A DNA stretch of 34,420 nucleotides from Massilia psychrophila. Lineage in GTDB: Bacteria > Pseudomonadota > Gammaproteobacteria > Burkholderiales > Burkholderiaceae_D. The DNA lies in the NCBI RefSeq assembly GCF_002760665.1, contig NZ_PDOB01000041.1, forward strand, positions 1 through 34,420. The letters run 5' to 3'. Below, in pieces: positions 1 to 7,800 of this stretch; the stretch's first letter is position 1; each line of letters opens with the position of its first letter. The notes below the pieces were generated by a model. The model worked only from the letters and a program-made list of their open reading frames with translations. It was not told the DNA's origin and did not search any database. Made by a program: the position numbers and the translations under genes.

Positions 1-3
1 CAT

Positions 4-122
4 CGTGACCGCTGATTCCGGAAAAGCCCCGAAATCGGTCACGTTCGCCCGGAATGAGCGGTCACGTTCAAATGGAATGACTGGTCACGATGCCGGAATC
101 ACTGGTCACGTTGGTCCGGAAT
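4..122. repeat. Multiple terminal repeats, IS21-type element end
   Basis: An 18-base motif of the form CCGGAATSASYGGTCACG recurs. Direct copies lie at 49-66, 72-89 (slightly diverged) and 93-110, a partial copy at 27-43, the motif start again at 116-122, and an inverted copy at 4-21. Several short direct repeats next to an inverted one are typical of the multiple terminal repeats bound by IS21-family transposase. No istA or istB gene is in the window, so this would be the end of an element lying further left, or a leftover end. The family assignment is inference. Confidence 0.5.
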
Positions 123-275
123 ACCCAACGTGCCATACCCCGCCACATGACGGCACTGTCAACTTACGGAATCGAAAAGATGAGCTCTGAGAACTGAGGC
201 TGAACTGCCTGGATTTAGAGAAATAAACGGGGGAAGATTAAAGGATGTTGTTTACACCATAGGTTTATACACAAG

Positions 276-1613
276 TCACTCGCCCTCGTCGCGTAGCGCC
301 TTGATTGTCAACGCGGCCACGCGCACTTCCTGAATCCCCTGCCAAATGGTTTTCACGCCAGGATCGCCGTCGCCCTTTCGTCCAAGGAATCCTCCAACGC
401 GGGCGATCAGGCGCAAGACTTCGTTCAAAGTCGGGGGGGCGATCCGGCCGCCGTTCCTTCGTGAGCAGATAGGCGCCGCGAATTTCGTCAGGATCAAAGA
501 AGTGACTGGCATCGATATCCGGGCAGGTGCGGCCCAGTCGCATCAAATAGGCATGCGCCACGCCACGACCATGAAGAGCGCCAAGGCGCGTTCAATGTTG
601 TCGATGTGGGACAGCTGCATCGCCTCGACCTTGCAGGCATTTTTTAATATGTGGAAAAAAATTTCAATGTCCCAGCGCGCACGGTACCAATCGATCAGCT
701 CGATCACTTCCTCGCTCGTGGTGGCACTGCGGTTGGTGAGCAAACGCCATTCGATCGGCTCGACATCCGCAGGCGCATCGATTTCGCGCGCAATGATGCA
801 GGTTGCCTCGACCTTGATGCCGCGTCCCGCCGGCAACTCGACCCGCTTGGCCCACAGTTGCTGGCGTACCTTGCGCCCTTTTTTCTGATTGCGTCCGCCG
901 GTGGTGAAGCTGATCTCGCCCAAGGGCTCGTTATCGAGCGTATGCGCCCACAACTTGTCACTGCCCGGCAATGCCCGGTCGGTCTTGGCGCGAATCAGCC
1001 AGTCGGCAGGGTTGCCATTGTCCTGGGCGTACTTCATCAATTCCATCATGTCGGCCTCGCGGTCGGCCACGTACACCAGTCGCGTTCCCGGCATCTCGGC
1101 CGCCATCTCCGCGATGCGGCCATACCCTTCGATCCAACGGCCACTTTCCTTCAGGCCAGGGCGAACCCCGTCGGCGTCGCGCATTTCGCGTGCCCACATC
1201 CAGGCGTCGATGACGCCCAGCGGCAGCCGTTCCGGCGTGACGGCGTAGGTCGGGTGCAAGTACATACCGCGCTGGACTTCATAACTGAGCGGCCCCAGTC
1301 CAGTGATCTGTTGCCCGTTGAAGTTCAGCTCAGTCGTGTCCTGCAAGCACAGCGTGATCGGATGTTCGCGCATGCGCTGCTGGCTCTGTTCCCAGTGCGG
1401 CGCCATGATGTCGCGCCATTCGACGGCATCGTTGTTCATAAACCGGTACGTCGCGATGGTCTCGCCCCAGCCGTTGCACGCCTTCGGGATGCTGCCCGAA
1501 GGATTGTCTGAAAATCGCTCCATGATCTTTCTTGCGCGGCTGTCGAGCCGGGCATCTCCGAGGTCAAGTTCAGCAAATTCTACATCTGTCCAGTGGTTCG
1601 ATTCGGTCATCAT
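276..1613 (-). pseudogene. IS4-family Tn5-like transposase, two frameshifts
   Basis: The first reading frame from ATG 1613 (or 1610) encodes a DDE transposase of the IS50/Tn5 group. The acidic residues are in LQDTTE (about D92), VADREAD (about D184) and the YREK signature YRARWDIEIFFHILK (about E317). The frame stops at 543 just after VVAWR. The family then expects IAYLMRLGRTCPD, which is found in the next frame, so one base is missing near 552/553. A second shift lies in or near the seven-G run at 433-439. After it the last frame gives the typical tail GGFLGRKGDGDPGVKTIW and stops at 276. The longer reading that starts at 1667 only translates the heptamer repeat and is not a credible N-terminus. 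Confidence 0.85.
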
Positions 1614-1622
1614 TGTGTGAGG

Positions 1623-1684
1623 CAAAAGACAAAAGACAAAAGACAAAAGACAAAAGACAAAAGACAAAAGACAAAAGACAAAAG
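1623..1684. repeat. Heptanucleotide tandem repeat (CAAAAGA)n
   Basis: Eight uninterrupted copies of CAAAAGA plus six further bases lie just upstream of the transposase start on the minus strand. Seven is not a multiple of three, so changes in copy number would shift any leader reading frame. The array is inside the IS4-family element. Confidence 0.9.
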
Positions 1685-1802
1685 TAGACGTGAAATCTGG
1701 AAAGATTACAAGCCAATTTTTAAGTGCATGAAAGAAAAATACTTTTCCGATGCTGAAATTGTCAAGTTGGAATAATTGGTAAATTTCGAGATGTGTATAA
1801 AC

Positions 1803-2504
1803 CTATGTGTTTACACCGGTGGCCTCATTCCAGAGTGAAAATGCGTTAGCACGGACGTGCCGGTACCGCTGCGCCGACAGGCGGTTGCGCTGACAACGGA
1901 AGGCATTATTGATCGGGCCGTGTGCCGACAGAAAGCGCTGCGCATGACCGAGTGACTCGAAACGGCGCATCTGTTTTTCTCGTTGCCGCGTCGGTTGGTG
2001 CGAGAGTTCGGCTCGGTTGTTCAAGCCCTTGTGCTGGCGATGCTCGACACCTGCCATGATTTGCTTCTTAGCTGCGGCATAACTCTTCAGTTTGTCGGTG
2101 ATCAGCACCCGTGGGGCGTAACGCAAGCCCTTGAGGAGCTTGCTAAAAAATCGTTTCGCCGCCTGCCGGTTACGCCGACTTTGCATGAGGATATCGAGCA
2201 CATGGCCATTCTGATCGACTGCGCGCCACAGGTAATGGTGCTTGCCCTTGATGGTTAGCACCACCTCGTCGAGATGCCATTTTCCCCCGCGCTGCGGCTG
2301 ACGCCGGCGCAGTTCATTGGCATATCCTTGGCCGAACTTCAACGTCCATTGGCGAATCGTCTCGTAGGTGACAATGATGCCACGGCTGGCCATCAATTCC
2401 TCGATGTCGCGAAAACTCAGCGAAAACCGGAAGTAGAGCCATACGACGTGGCTGATGATCTCGGCAGGGAAGCGGAAGCCGCGGTAAAGTTAAGAATTTT
2501 TCAT
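1803..2504 (-). pseudogene. IS6-family transposase, nonsense codon and disrupted 3' end
   Basis: This is a DDE transposase of the IS6/IS26 family. The catalytic motifs visible are WHLDEV, ITDKL and NNRAELSHQPTR. The natural start is probably ATG 2504 (MKNS), but codon 5 is TAA at 2490-2492. After it the frame continues with the expected LYRGFRFPAEIISHVVWLY sequence, so a nonsense mutation is likely. The first in-frame ATG after the stop is at 2396, inside the DNA-binding part. The C-terminus is also altered. Without the inserted element the frame would run WNEATGVNNIL and stop at 238-240. With it, the frame ends GVNT at 1803. The gene is very probably dead. Confidence 0.85.
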
Positions 2505-2562
2505 CCCCATACTTTACAAAATTTTGCCGACTGCGTGGCTGCAGCGGTAAGTTGACAGTACC

Positions 2563-2970
2563 GTTGCGCAGCATGCGATGTGTTTGGAAGCCAGCACGAG
2601 GATGGACCCTACTGGACTTACTGCCGAAGAAAGACAAAGTTCGCTTCACCACCGCGTCGACGAGTACAAGTGAATGCGAACGGCGACAACCATCTCGGTC
2701 AGCGGCGCAGGCCGCTTAAGCGGGCCGTGGCGCCACGATCAGACCCAACGGCGCAGCATTAGACGCAATGTACGGGAAGCGTGCCATGAGGCCGTCCACG
2801 ACTTCGACTAGAACAGCGAAAAATACAAGCGGCGTCAAACACCAATCAGTGCTGGTCCCGCCAGACTTGCTGCTTGCATGAAGTGATTGCACTTACGTGC
2901 CGGTCATTGGCTGCGCCATCAAGCCGAAATTCAGCAGCCGCGTGGGTAGCCATGTGGGTAGCAGAAATGA
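2563..2970. other. Gene-free accessory stretch
   Basis: This is a stretch of about 408 bp between the IS6-family end and the tRNA terminator. It has only short unrecognised reading frames, such as 60 codons at 2580-2762 with no clear ribosome-binding site. Its base composition is more even than that of the core genes. Near its right end GTGGGTA occurs twice (2943-2949 and 2954-2960). I see no identifiable gene. Confidence 0.5.
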
Positions 2971-2996
2971 AAAAAGCCCCGTCATAGGGGCTTTTT
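2971..2996 (-). terminator. Rho-independent terminator after tRNA-Ser
   Basis: A ten-base stem AAAAAGCCCC (2971-2980) pairs with GGGGCTTTTT (2987-2996) around a six-base loop. Read on the minus strand it lies just past the tRNA-Ser 3' end and ends in a T run. The A/T arms make it able to work in both directions. Confidence 0.85.
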
Positions 2997-3004
2997 AGTA
3001 ATAC

Positions 3005-3097
3005 TGGCGGAGACGGTGAGATTCGAACTCACGATACAGGTATAAGCCGTATGCATCCTTAGCAGGGATGTGCCTTCGGCCACTCGGCCACGTCTCC
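3005..3097 (-). tRNA. tRNA-Ser (anticodon GCU)
   Basis: The gene is 93 nt long and includes an encoded CCA (complement of 3005-3007). The acceptor stem begins GGAGACG and closes with CGTCTCC. The anticodon loop is CTGCTAA within the stem CATCC/GGATG, giving GCU, which reads the serine codons AGC and AGU. A long variable arm (TACGGCTTATACCTGTA region) and the T-arm GTTCGAATC fit a class II tRNA. The 3' end points left toward the insertion sequences, the usual orientation when a tRNA serves as an integration site. Confidence 0.95.
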
Positions 3098-3136
3098 ATT
3101 CTCACCCAGCTAACTGCGCCTGATCAGAAGACCGTA

Positions 3137-3166
3137 ATGGTACTAGTTGCAGACCCGTTCGGTCAA
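3137..3166 (-). promoter_or_regulatory. Possible promoter for tRNA-Ser
   Basis: On the minus strand TTGACC (3161-3166) and TACCAT (3137-3142) are spaced by 18 bases, about 40 bp before the tRNA 5' end. The match is moderate. Confidence 0.4.
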
Positions 3167-3194
3167 TGGAACAGCCCACATTTTTCGAAAAAAG

Positions 3195-3674
3195 TTATGC
3201 TTTTTCCAAATCAAAGGCTTTGTGCAGCGCGCGTACTGCCAGTTCCATGTATTTTTCGTCAATCAGTACCGAAATCTTGATTTCCGACGTGGAGATCATC
3301 AGGATGTTGATGCCCTCTTCCGACAAGGTGCGAAACATCTGCGAGGCGACGCCGACGTGGCTGCGCATGCCCACGCCGACGACCGACACTTTCGACACCT
3401 TGGCATCGCCGCTGACGCTGGCTGCGCCGACGGCGGCTTTAACGGTCTCCAACACGCCCATCGCCTTGGCGTATTCGCCGCGCGAGACCGTGAAGGTGAA
3501 GTCGGTCTTGCCGTCGACCGACTGGTTCTGGATGATCATGTCGACTTCGATGTTCGCTTCAGCGACCGGCCCCAGGATGTGATAGGCGACACCCGGCTTG
3601 TCGGGCACGCCCAGGATCGTGATCTTGGCTTCATCGCGGTTGAAGGCGATGCCGGAAATGACGGCTTGTTCCAT
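3195..3674 (-). CDS. lysC: Internal-start beta subunit of aspartate kinase
   Basis: An in-frame ATG at 3674 is preceded on the minus strand by the strong ribosome-binding sequence GAGGAAG (complement of 3683-3689), eight bases away. The product would be a 159-residue protein starting MEQAVISGIAFNRDEAK and consisting only of the ACT regulatory domains. Alpha2beta2 aspartokinases of Corynebacterium and Bacillus make exactly such a beta subunit from an internal start at the matching point. The site is seen in the sequence. Its use here is inference. Confidence 0.6.
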   Translation of the reverse strand: MEQAVISGIAFNRDEAKITILGVPDKPGVAYHILGPVAEANIEVDMIIQNQSVDGKTDFTFTVSRGEYAKAMGVLETVKAAVGAASVSGDAKVSKVSVVGVGMRSHVGVASQMFRTLSEEGINILMISTSEIKISVLIDEKYMELAVRALHKAFDLEKA

Positions 3675-4442
3675 ATTTGTATCTTCCTCAAACGAAATCA
3701 GGGTTCCCGAGACGGCTTCTTCTGCGAGCGACATCAGGGGATCGGTCAGCGACGACAGCACGCGCGTCGGCACCCGGTAATTGCCGGCGAATTCGACGGA
3801 GCGGCTTTGCAGCACCTTCGAACCGAGCGACGCCATCTCGAGCATTTCTTCGAACGTGATGGTCTTGAGCCGGCGCGCTTCCGACACCACCCGCGGGTCG
3901 GTCGTGTAGACGCCGTCGACGTCGGTGTAGATCAGGCATTCGTCGGCCTTCATGGCGGCGGCGATCGCCACTGCCGACGTGTCCGAGCCGCCGCGGCCGA
4001 GGGTCGAGATGTTGCCGTCGTCGTCGACGCCCTGGAAACCGGCGATGATGACGATCTTGCCCGCGCCGAGGTCGGCGCGCACCTTGGTGTCGTCGATCGA
4101 CTGGATGCGCGCCTTGGTGAACGACGAGTCGGTCTTGATCGCCACTTGCCAGCCGGCATACGACACGGCGTCCTTGCCGATTGCCAGCAGCGCCATCGCC
4201 AACAGGCCCACCGACACCTGCTCGCCGGTCGAACAGATCATGTCCAGTTCGCGCGGATCGGGCTGGTCCATGATTTCTTTGGCCATGCCGATCAGGCGGT
4301 TGGTCTCGCCCGACATGGCCGACGGCACCACGATGACCTGGTGGCCGGCGTCGTGCCATTTGGCGACCCGCGCCGCGACGTTCTTGATACGGTCCGTCGA
4401 TCCCATCGACGTGCCGCCGTATTTGTGGACAATTAAAGCCAT
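3195..4442 (-). CDS. lysC: Aspartate kinase
   Basis: LysC phosphorylates aspartate to 4-phosphoaspartate, the first step toward lysine, threonine, methionine and diaminopimelate. The 415-residue protein begins MALIVHKYGGTSMGS, with the kinase signature KYGGTS at residues 7-12. It carries two C-terminal ACT domains (roughly residues 265-330 and 345-410) that normally bind feedback inhibitors. ATG 4442 was chosen because a sigma-70 promoter lies at 4486-4514, so the longer frame starting at 4514 begins inside the promoter. An internal start at 3674 probably also makes the separate beta subunit. The gene stands alone between tilS and tRNA-Ser. The family's single-function aspartokinases have the same length. 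Confidence 0.97.
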   Translation of the reverse strand: MALIVHKYGGTSMGSTDRIKNVAARVAKWHDAGHQVIVVPSAMSGETNRLIGMAKEIMDQPDPRELDMICSTGEQVSVGLLAMALLAIGKDAVSYAGWQVAIKTDSSFTKARIQSIDDTKVRADLGAGKIVIIAGFQGVDDDGNISTLGRGGSDTSAVAIAAAMKADECLIYTDVDGVYTTDPRVVSEARRLKTITFEEMLEMASLGSKVLQSRSVEFAGNYRVPTRVLSSLTDPLMSLAEEAVSGTLISFEEDTNMEQAVISGIAFNRDEAKITILGVPDKPGVAYHILGPVAEANIEVDMIIQNQSVDGKTDFTFTVSRGEYAKAMGVLETVKAAVGAASVSGDAKVSKVSVVGVGMRSHVGVASQMFRTLSEEGINILMISTSEIKISVLIDEKYMELAVRALHKAFDLEKA

Positions 4443-4485
4443 AATGGGGCCATTTCCGCTCAAAAATGAATAAAAAGAGTCCGTC

Positions 4486-4514
4486 ATTTTACATGTTGCA
4501 GTGCAAAATAACAA
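4486..4514 (-). promoter_or_regulatory. lysC sigma-70 promoter
   Basis: On the minus strand TTGTTA (4509-4514) and TAAAAT (4486-4491) are separated by exactly 17 bases. This places the transcript start near 4479, about 37 nt before the lysC ATG. Confidence 0.65.
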
Positions 4515-4534
4515 GGCCGAAGCCTTTCGAACCT

Positions 4535-4553
4535 ATATACCGAATGGGTATAT
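4535..4553. promoter_or_regulatory. Palindrome upstream of the lysC promoter
   Basis: ATATACC (4535-4541) and GGTATAT (4547-4553) form a perfect 7-bp inverted repeat around five bases. It lies between the tilS stop and the lysC -35 box, about 20 bp upstream of that box. It could be an operator or a weak hairpin at the end of tilS. No T run follows it. Confidence 0.35.
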
Positions 4554-4574
4554 GGTAATGCGGATATTGCACAT

Positions 4575-6071
4575 TTACCGGGCCGGATCGCTTTGCCAGC
4601 GCAGCTTGATCAGCGGTGCGGGACCAACCGCGAGGTGATGGCAGTCCATGCCGATGCCGGCGGCAAACAGCAGCGCAGCTGCAGCCCCAGCCCTGGCAGA
4701 GAGGGAGACGATGGGCAGCCGGGTGCGCTCCCACGCCGGCACGTTGCAGGCCTGGTAGTGGTACTTCAGGCTGCGGGTCGGCCGGTTGGCAGCCGGCTTG
4801 AGGCGCTCGCCGCCCTTGCGGAAATCGATCTGCAAACCTTGCTGGCGCAGCCAGGCCGGATCAAGACCCTGCCCCGCTCCAGCGTCCACCGCGGCCTCGT
4901 CGAAATACAAGGTGCCGCCGTAGTCCGGAAAAGCGATGCCCGCCTCCCCCTGCCAGCGGAACTGCCGGGCGTATTTGACGAAGATGCCTTCATCGTCCGG
5001 ATCGCGCAGACCGGCCAGCTCGCCCAGCTTCGGCGTAATGTAGAGACGGTCGCGATGGCGCCGGATGTGGCAGTCGGGATGGGTGACGAGCAGCTGCGCG
5101 TCGTGGCGCGCTTCGATCAGCTGGGTGACCATTTCGGCCAGCCACGCGGTCGACGGCATGCGCAGGCCGCGCGTGCCGAACCAGTGGCGCAGCAGGTTTT
5201 GCACGCGGTCCAGGCTCATCGCGCGCAGTTTTGCCACGTCGAGGGTTTCATTGTCGAGCTTACCGTCGAGGCAAGCGGCCAAATCCTCGGCCGCCAGCTC
5301 GGCGAGCATGCGCTGGGCCGACTGGGCATGCGAAGCGCTGCGCGCGAAACGCTCCTGAAAGCCGGGAAACGCCTGCGCCAGCGCCGGCATCACCTGCAAG
5401 CGCAAGGCATTGCGGGCGTAGCGCGGATCGAGGTTCGATTCGTCGTCGCAGTAGCTGATGGCATTGGCTTTGATGTAGTCTTCGAGCGCGCCTCGGGTTA
5501 CCGGCAGCAGCGGGCGCGCCATCACCAGGTCTGGATTACCGAGCAGTTCGGGGGCGCTGTTGGCCGCGTCCATGCCGGACAGGCCGGCGCTGCCGGAACC
5601 GCGCAGCAGCTGCAGCAGCACCGTTTCGGCCTGGTCGTCGAGATGGTGGGCGGTCAGCATCAGGCGCACGCCGTGGCCGCGGCACATTTCGCCCAGCGCG
5701 GCGTAGCGCAGCTTGCGCGCGGCCGCCTCGATGCCGGACCTGGCTTTGGCGAGGCTAACGCGGCGTTCGTCGAACCCGACGCCGAGCGAGGCGCAACGGT
5801 CCCTGCAATGGCCGGCCCAGGCGTCGGCGTTCGGGCTGATGCCGTGATGGACGTGAAAAGCAAACAGCGCCAGTCCATGCAGGCGGGCGTAGTCATGTGC
5901 CAGGTGCAGCAGCGCGGACGAATCGAGGCCGCCGCTGTAGGCGACGGCAATGGCTGTGTCGCTCGGTGCCGACGCTTGCGCGCGCAGCCTGTCCAGCGCA
6001 ACGGCGAAACTGTCCGCGAGAGAGCGGACCTGGGACCGGCTCACCCGGTTCACTACGCTCACTTCGCTCAT
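4575..6071 (-). CDS. tilS: tRNA(Ile)-lysidine synthetase
   Basis: TilS uses ATP and lysine to change C34 of the minor tRNA-Ile (CAU anticodon) to lysidine, switching its reading from AUG to AUA. The 498-residue protein has the N-type ATP pyrophosphatase loop SGGLDS at residues 46-51, followed by the usual Rossmann-like domain with [19 protein letters not shown]. The C-terminal half contains the TilS substrate-binding and tRNA-recognition regions, including [10 protein letters not shown]. It is somewhat longer than the roughly 430-residue E. coli enzyme. Its ATG overlaps the accA stop codon as ATGA (6068-6071), so translation is probably coupled to accA. The gene is normally essential. Confidence 0.95.
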   Translation of the reverse strand: MSEVSVVNRVSRSQVRSLADSFAVALDRLRAQASAPSDTAIAVAYSGGLDSSALLHLAHDYARLHGLALFAFHVHHGISPNADAWAGHCRDRCASLGVGFDERRVSLAKARSGIEAAARKLRYAALGEMCRGHGVRLMLTAHHLDDQAETVLLQLLRGSGSAGLSGMDAANSAPELLGNPDLVMARPLLPVTRGALEDYIKANAISYCDDESNLDPRYARNALRLQVMPALAQAFPGFQERFARSASHAQSAQRMLAELAAEDLAACLDGKLDNETLDVAKLRAMSLDRVQNLLRHWFGTRGLRMPSTAWLAEMVTQLIEARHDAQLLVTHPDCHIRRHRDRLYITPKLGELAGLRDPDDEGIFVKYARQFRWQGEAGIAFPDYGGTLYFDEAAVDAGAGQGLDPAWLRQQGLQIDFRKGGERLKPAANRPTRSLKYHYQACNVPAWERTRLPIVSLSARAGAAAALLFAAGIGMDCHHLAVGPAPLIKLRWQSDPAR

Positions 6072-7045
6072 TCTTCTGCCGGCGTGGTTTCCTTGAATTT
6101 ACCGTAGCTCATCAGCTTGGCATGGCGCGCATCCAGCAAATCGCGCGTCTTCATGCCGGCAAACTGGCGCAGCGTGTCGGCCAGGGCGCGCTTGAGCATC
6201 ACCGCCATCGCCTTCGGGTCGCGGTGGGCGCCGCCGAGCGGCTCGTTGATGATCTTGTCGATCAAGCCCATCGCTTTAAGGCGGTGGGCCGTCAGGCCGA
6301 GGGCATCGGCGGCGTCGGCGGCGCGTTCAGCCGTTTTCCACAGGATCGATGCGCAGCCTTCCGGGGAAATCACCGAGTAGGTCGAGTATTGCAGCATCAG
6401 CACCGCGTCGCCGACCGCCAGCGCCAGCGCGCCGCCGGAGCCGCCTTCGCCGATGATGGTGGCGATCAGCGGCACTTTCAGTTCGGCCATCACGTACAGG
6501 TTGTGGCCGATCGCTTCGGACTGGCCGCGCTCCTCGGCGTCGATGCCAGGCCAGGCGCCGGTGGTGTCGACGAAAGTAAATATCGGCAGGCTGAATTTTT
6601 CCGCCAGCTTCATCAGGCGCATGGCCTTGCGGTAGCCTTCCGGCTTGGGCATGCCAAAATTGCGCAACGCGCGCTCCTTGGTGTCGCGCCCTTTCTGGTG
6701 GCCGATTACCATGCACGACTGGCCGTTGAAACGGGCCAGGCCGCCGACAATGGCGAGGTCGTCCGCAAACGAGCGGTCGCCATGCAGCTCATGGAAATCG
6801 GTGAAGATTTCGCTGATGTAGTCCAGCGTGTACGGCCGCTGCGGATGGCGCGCGATCTGTGACACCTGCCACGGCGTCAGCTTGGCGTAAATGTCCTTGG
6901 TCAGCTGCTGGCTCTTTTTGGCCAGGCGGTCGATCTCTTCGGAGATGTCGACGGCCGAATCGTCCTGCACGAAACGCAGCTCTTCAATCTTCGAATCGAG
7001 CTCGGCAATCGGCTGCTCAAAATTGAGGAAGGTTGTTTTAGTCAT
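6068..7045 (-). CDS. accA: Acetyl-CoA carboxylase carboxyltransferase subunit alpha
   Basis: AccA pairs with AccD to move the carboxyl group from biotin-BCCP to acetyl-CoA, giving malonyl-CoA for fatty acid synthesis. The 325-residue protein starts [20 protein letters not shown] and has the crotonase-like carboxyltransferase core with the oxyanion-hole stretch [15 protein letters not shown] and the motif [15 protein letters not shown]-like (here [15 protein letters not shown]). ATG 7045 is chosen because GGAG (complement of 7051-7054) sits five bases upstream. A longer frame from 7087 adds residues foreign to the family. Its stop overlaps the tilS start. It lies 92 bp downstream of the glycosylase gene. 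Confidence 0.97.
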   Translation of the reverse strand: MTKTTFLNFEQPIAELDSKIEELRFVQDDSAVDISEEIDRLAKKSQQLTKDIYAKLTPWQVSQIARHPQRPYTLDYISEIFTDFHELHGDRSFADDLAIVGGLARFNGQSCMVIGHQKGRDTKERALRNFGMPKPEGYRKAMRLMKLAEKFSLPIFTFVDTTGAWPGIDAEERGQSEAIGHNLYVMAELKVPLIATIIGEGGSGGALALAVGDAVLMLQYSTYSVISPEGCASILWKTAERAADAADALGLTAHRLKAMGLIDKIINEPLGGAHRDPKAMAVMLKRALADTLRQFAGMKTRDLLDARHAKLMSYGKFKETTPAEE

Positions 7046-7137
7046 ACTATCTCCGAGTTTATTTCCAAGCCGCAACAAGTCTTGCACGCGGCCGATCTGA
7101 CTGTCATTTTACCGGAAGCGGGCGCCGGAACCGGGCA

Positions 7138-7800
7138 TTATTCAAACGCCACCGGGTCCAGGCTGCGCCACAAATACCAGGTGGCGACGGTGCGCCATGG
7201 CTCCCAGTTGGCCGACACTTCGCGCGCGTCGCTGCGCGAGACCGGTTCGCCCGAAAAATAATTGTGGCTGATGCCATGGATCAGGTTAGGGTCGTCGAGC
7301 GGCAGCACGTTGGGGCGCAACAGGTTGAAGATGAGGAACATCTCCGCCGTCCAGCGCGTGATGCCGCGAATTTGCACCAGTTCGGCAATGACGGCCTCGT
7401 CGGGCATGTCGACCCACTCGCTCGCATGCACCCGCTTGGCCTTGAAATGGTCGGCCAGGTCGAGGATGTATTCGGTCTTGCGCTTGGACAGCCCGCAACC
7501 GGACAACTGCTCGGCGCCGGCCTTGATCACTTGCGCCGGCGTCATTTTCGGACATACGACGACCAGCTTGTTCCAGGCAATGTCGGCCGCCCTATTGGTG
7601 ACCTGCTGGCCCACCACCGAGCGCGCCAGGGTGGTGAACGGATCGGGATGTCCGACCAGGTGCAGGTCGCCGAACTGCGGAATCAGCTTTTTCATGATGC
7701 GGTCGCGCTTCATCAGCTCGGCCTTCGCCTGTTCCCAGTAAGGCGGCACTTCGAGGATCAGGGAGGTGGTGCCGGCGGCGTCCTTGGAGAGCGCCATCAT
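7138..7800 (-). CDS. 3-methyladenine DNA glycosylase II family protein
   Basis: This is a 220-residue HhH-GPD base-excision repair glycosylase of the AlkA type, predicted to remove alkylated bases from DNA. The helix-hairpin-helix segment is [15 protein letters not shown] (about residues 142-156). The catalytic aspartate lies in LPLDDPNL (D169/D170). [19 protein letters not shown] matches the start of the conserved fold. The protein lacks the N-terminal AlkA domain, as is usual for the short bacterial versions. ATG 7800 overlaps the cysS stop as ATGA. A second ATG follows at once at 7797. The overlap suggests co-transcription with cysS. Confidence 0.9.
   Translation of the reverse strand: MMALSKDAAGTTSLILEVPPYWEQAKAELMKRDRIMKKLIPQFGDLHLVGHPDPFTTLARSVVGQQVTNRAADIAWNKLVVVCPKMTPAQVIKAGAEQLSGCGLSKRKTEYILDLADHFKAKRVHASEWVDMPDEAVIAELVQIRGITRWTAEMFLIFNLLRPNVLPLDDPNLIHGISHNYFSGEPVSRSDAREVSANWEPWRTVATWYLWRSLDPVAFE

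Larger units (their letters stand above)
258..1807 (-). mobile_element. IS4-family (Tn5/IS50-like) insertion sequence
   Basis: This 1550-bp element has perfect 16-bp inverted ends, CATAGGTTTATACACA at 258-273 and its complement at 1792-1807. It is flanked by the exact 9-bp target duplication TGTTTACAC at 249-257 and 1808-1816. Nine base pairs is the duplication size made by Tn5-type transposases. It sits inside the last codons of the IS6-family transposase, so it arrived later. Its own transposase gene is frameshifted, so it should not move by itself. Confidence 0.9.
152..2562 (-). mobile_element. IS6-family insertion sequence, interrupted
   Basis: The ends are near-perfect inverted repeats. 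GGCACTGTCAACTTAC at 152-167 pairs with 2547-2562, with one mismatch. Between them lies an IS6-family transposase on the minus strand. A second insertion sequence (258-1807) has landed in the 3' end of that gene. Removing it and one target copy leaves about 852 bp, a normal IS6-family size. No 8-bp target duplication is seen outside the ends (144-151 against 2563-2570), which fits an element left behind after cointegrate recombination or flank loss. Confidence 0.8.

Noticed and set aside
2580-2762. A 60-codon open frame next to the IS6-family end
   Set aside because: It is basic and low in information, with no ribosome-binding site and no recognisable family.
4443-4514. Longer N-terminus for aspartate kinase starting at 4514
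   Set aside because: The extra 24 residues would be encoded by the promoter and leader, and the family starts at MALIVHKYGGTS.
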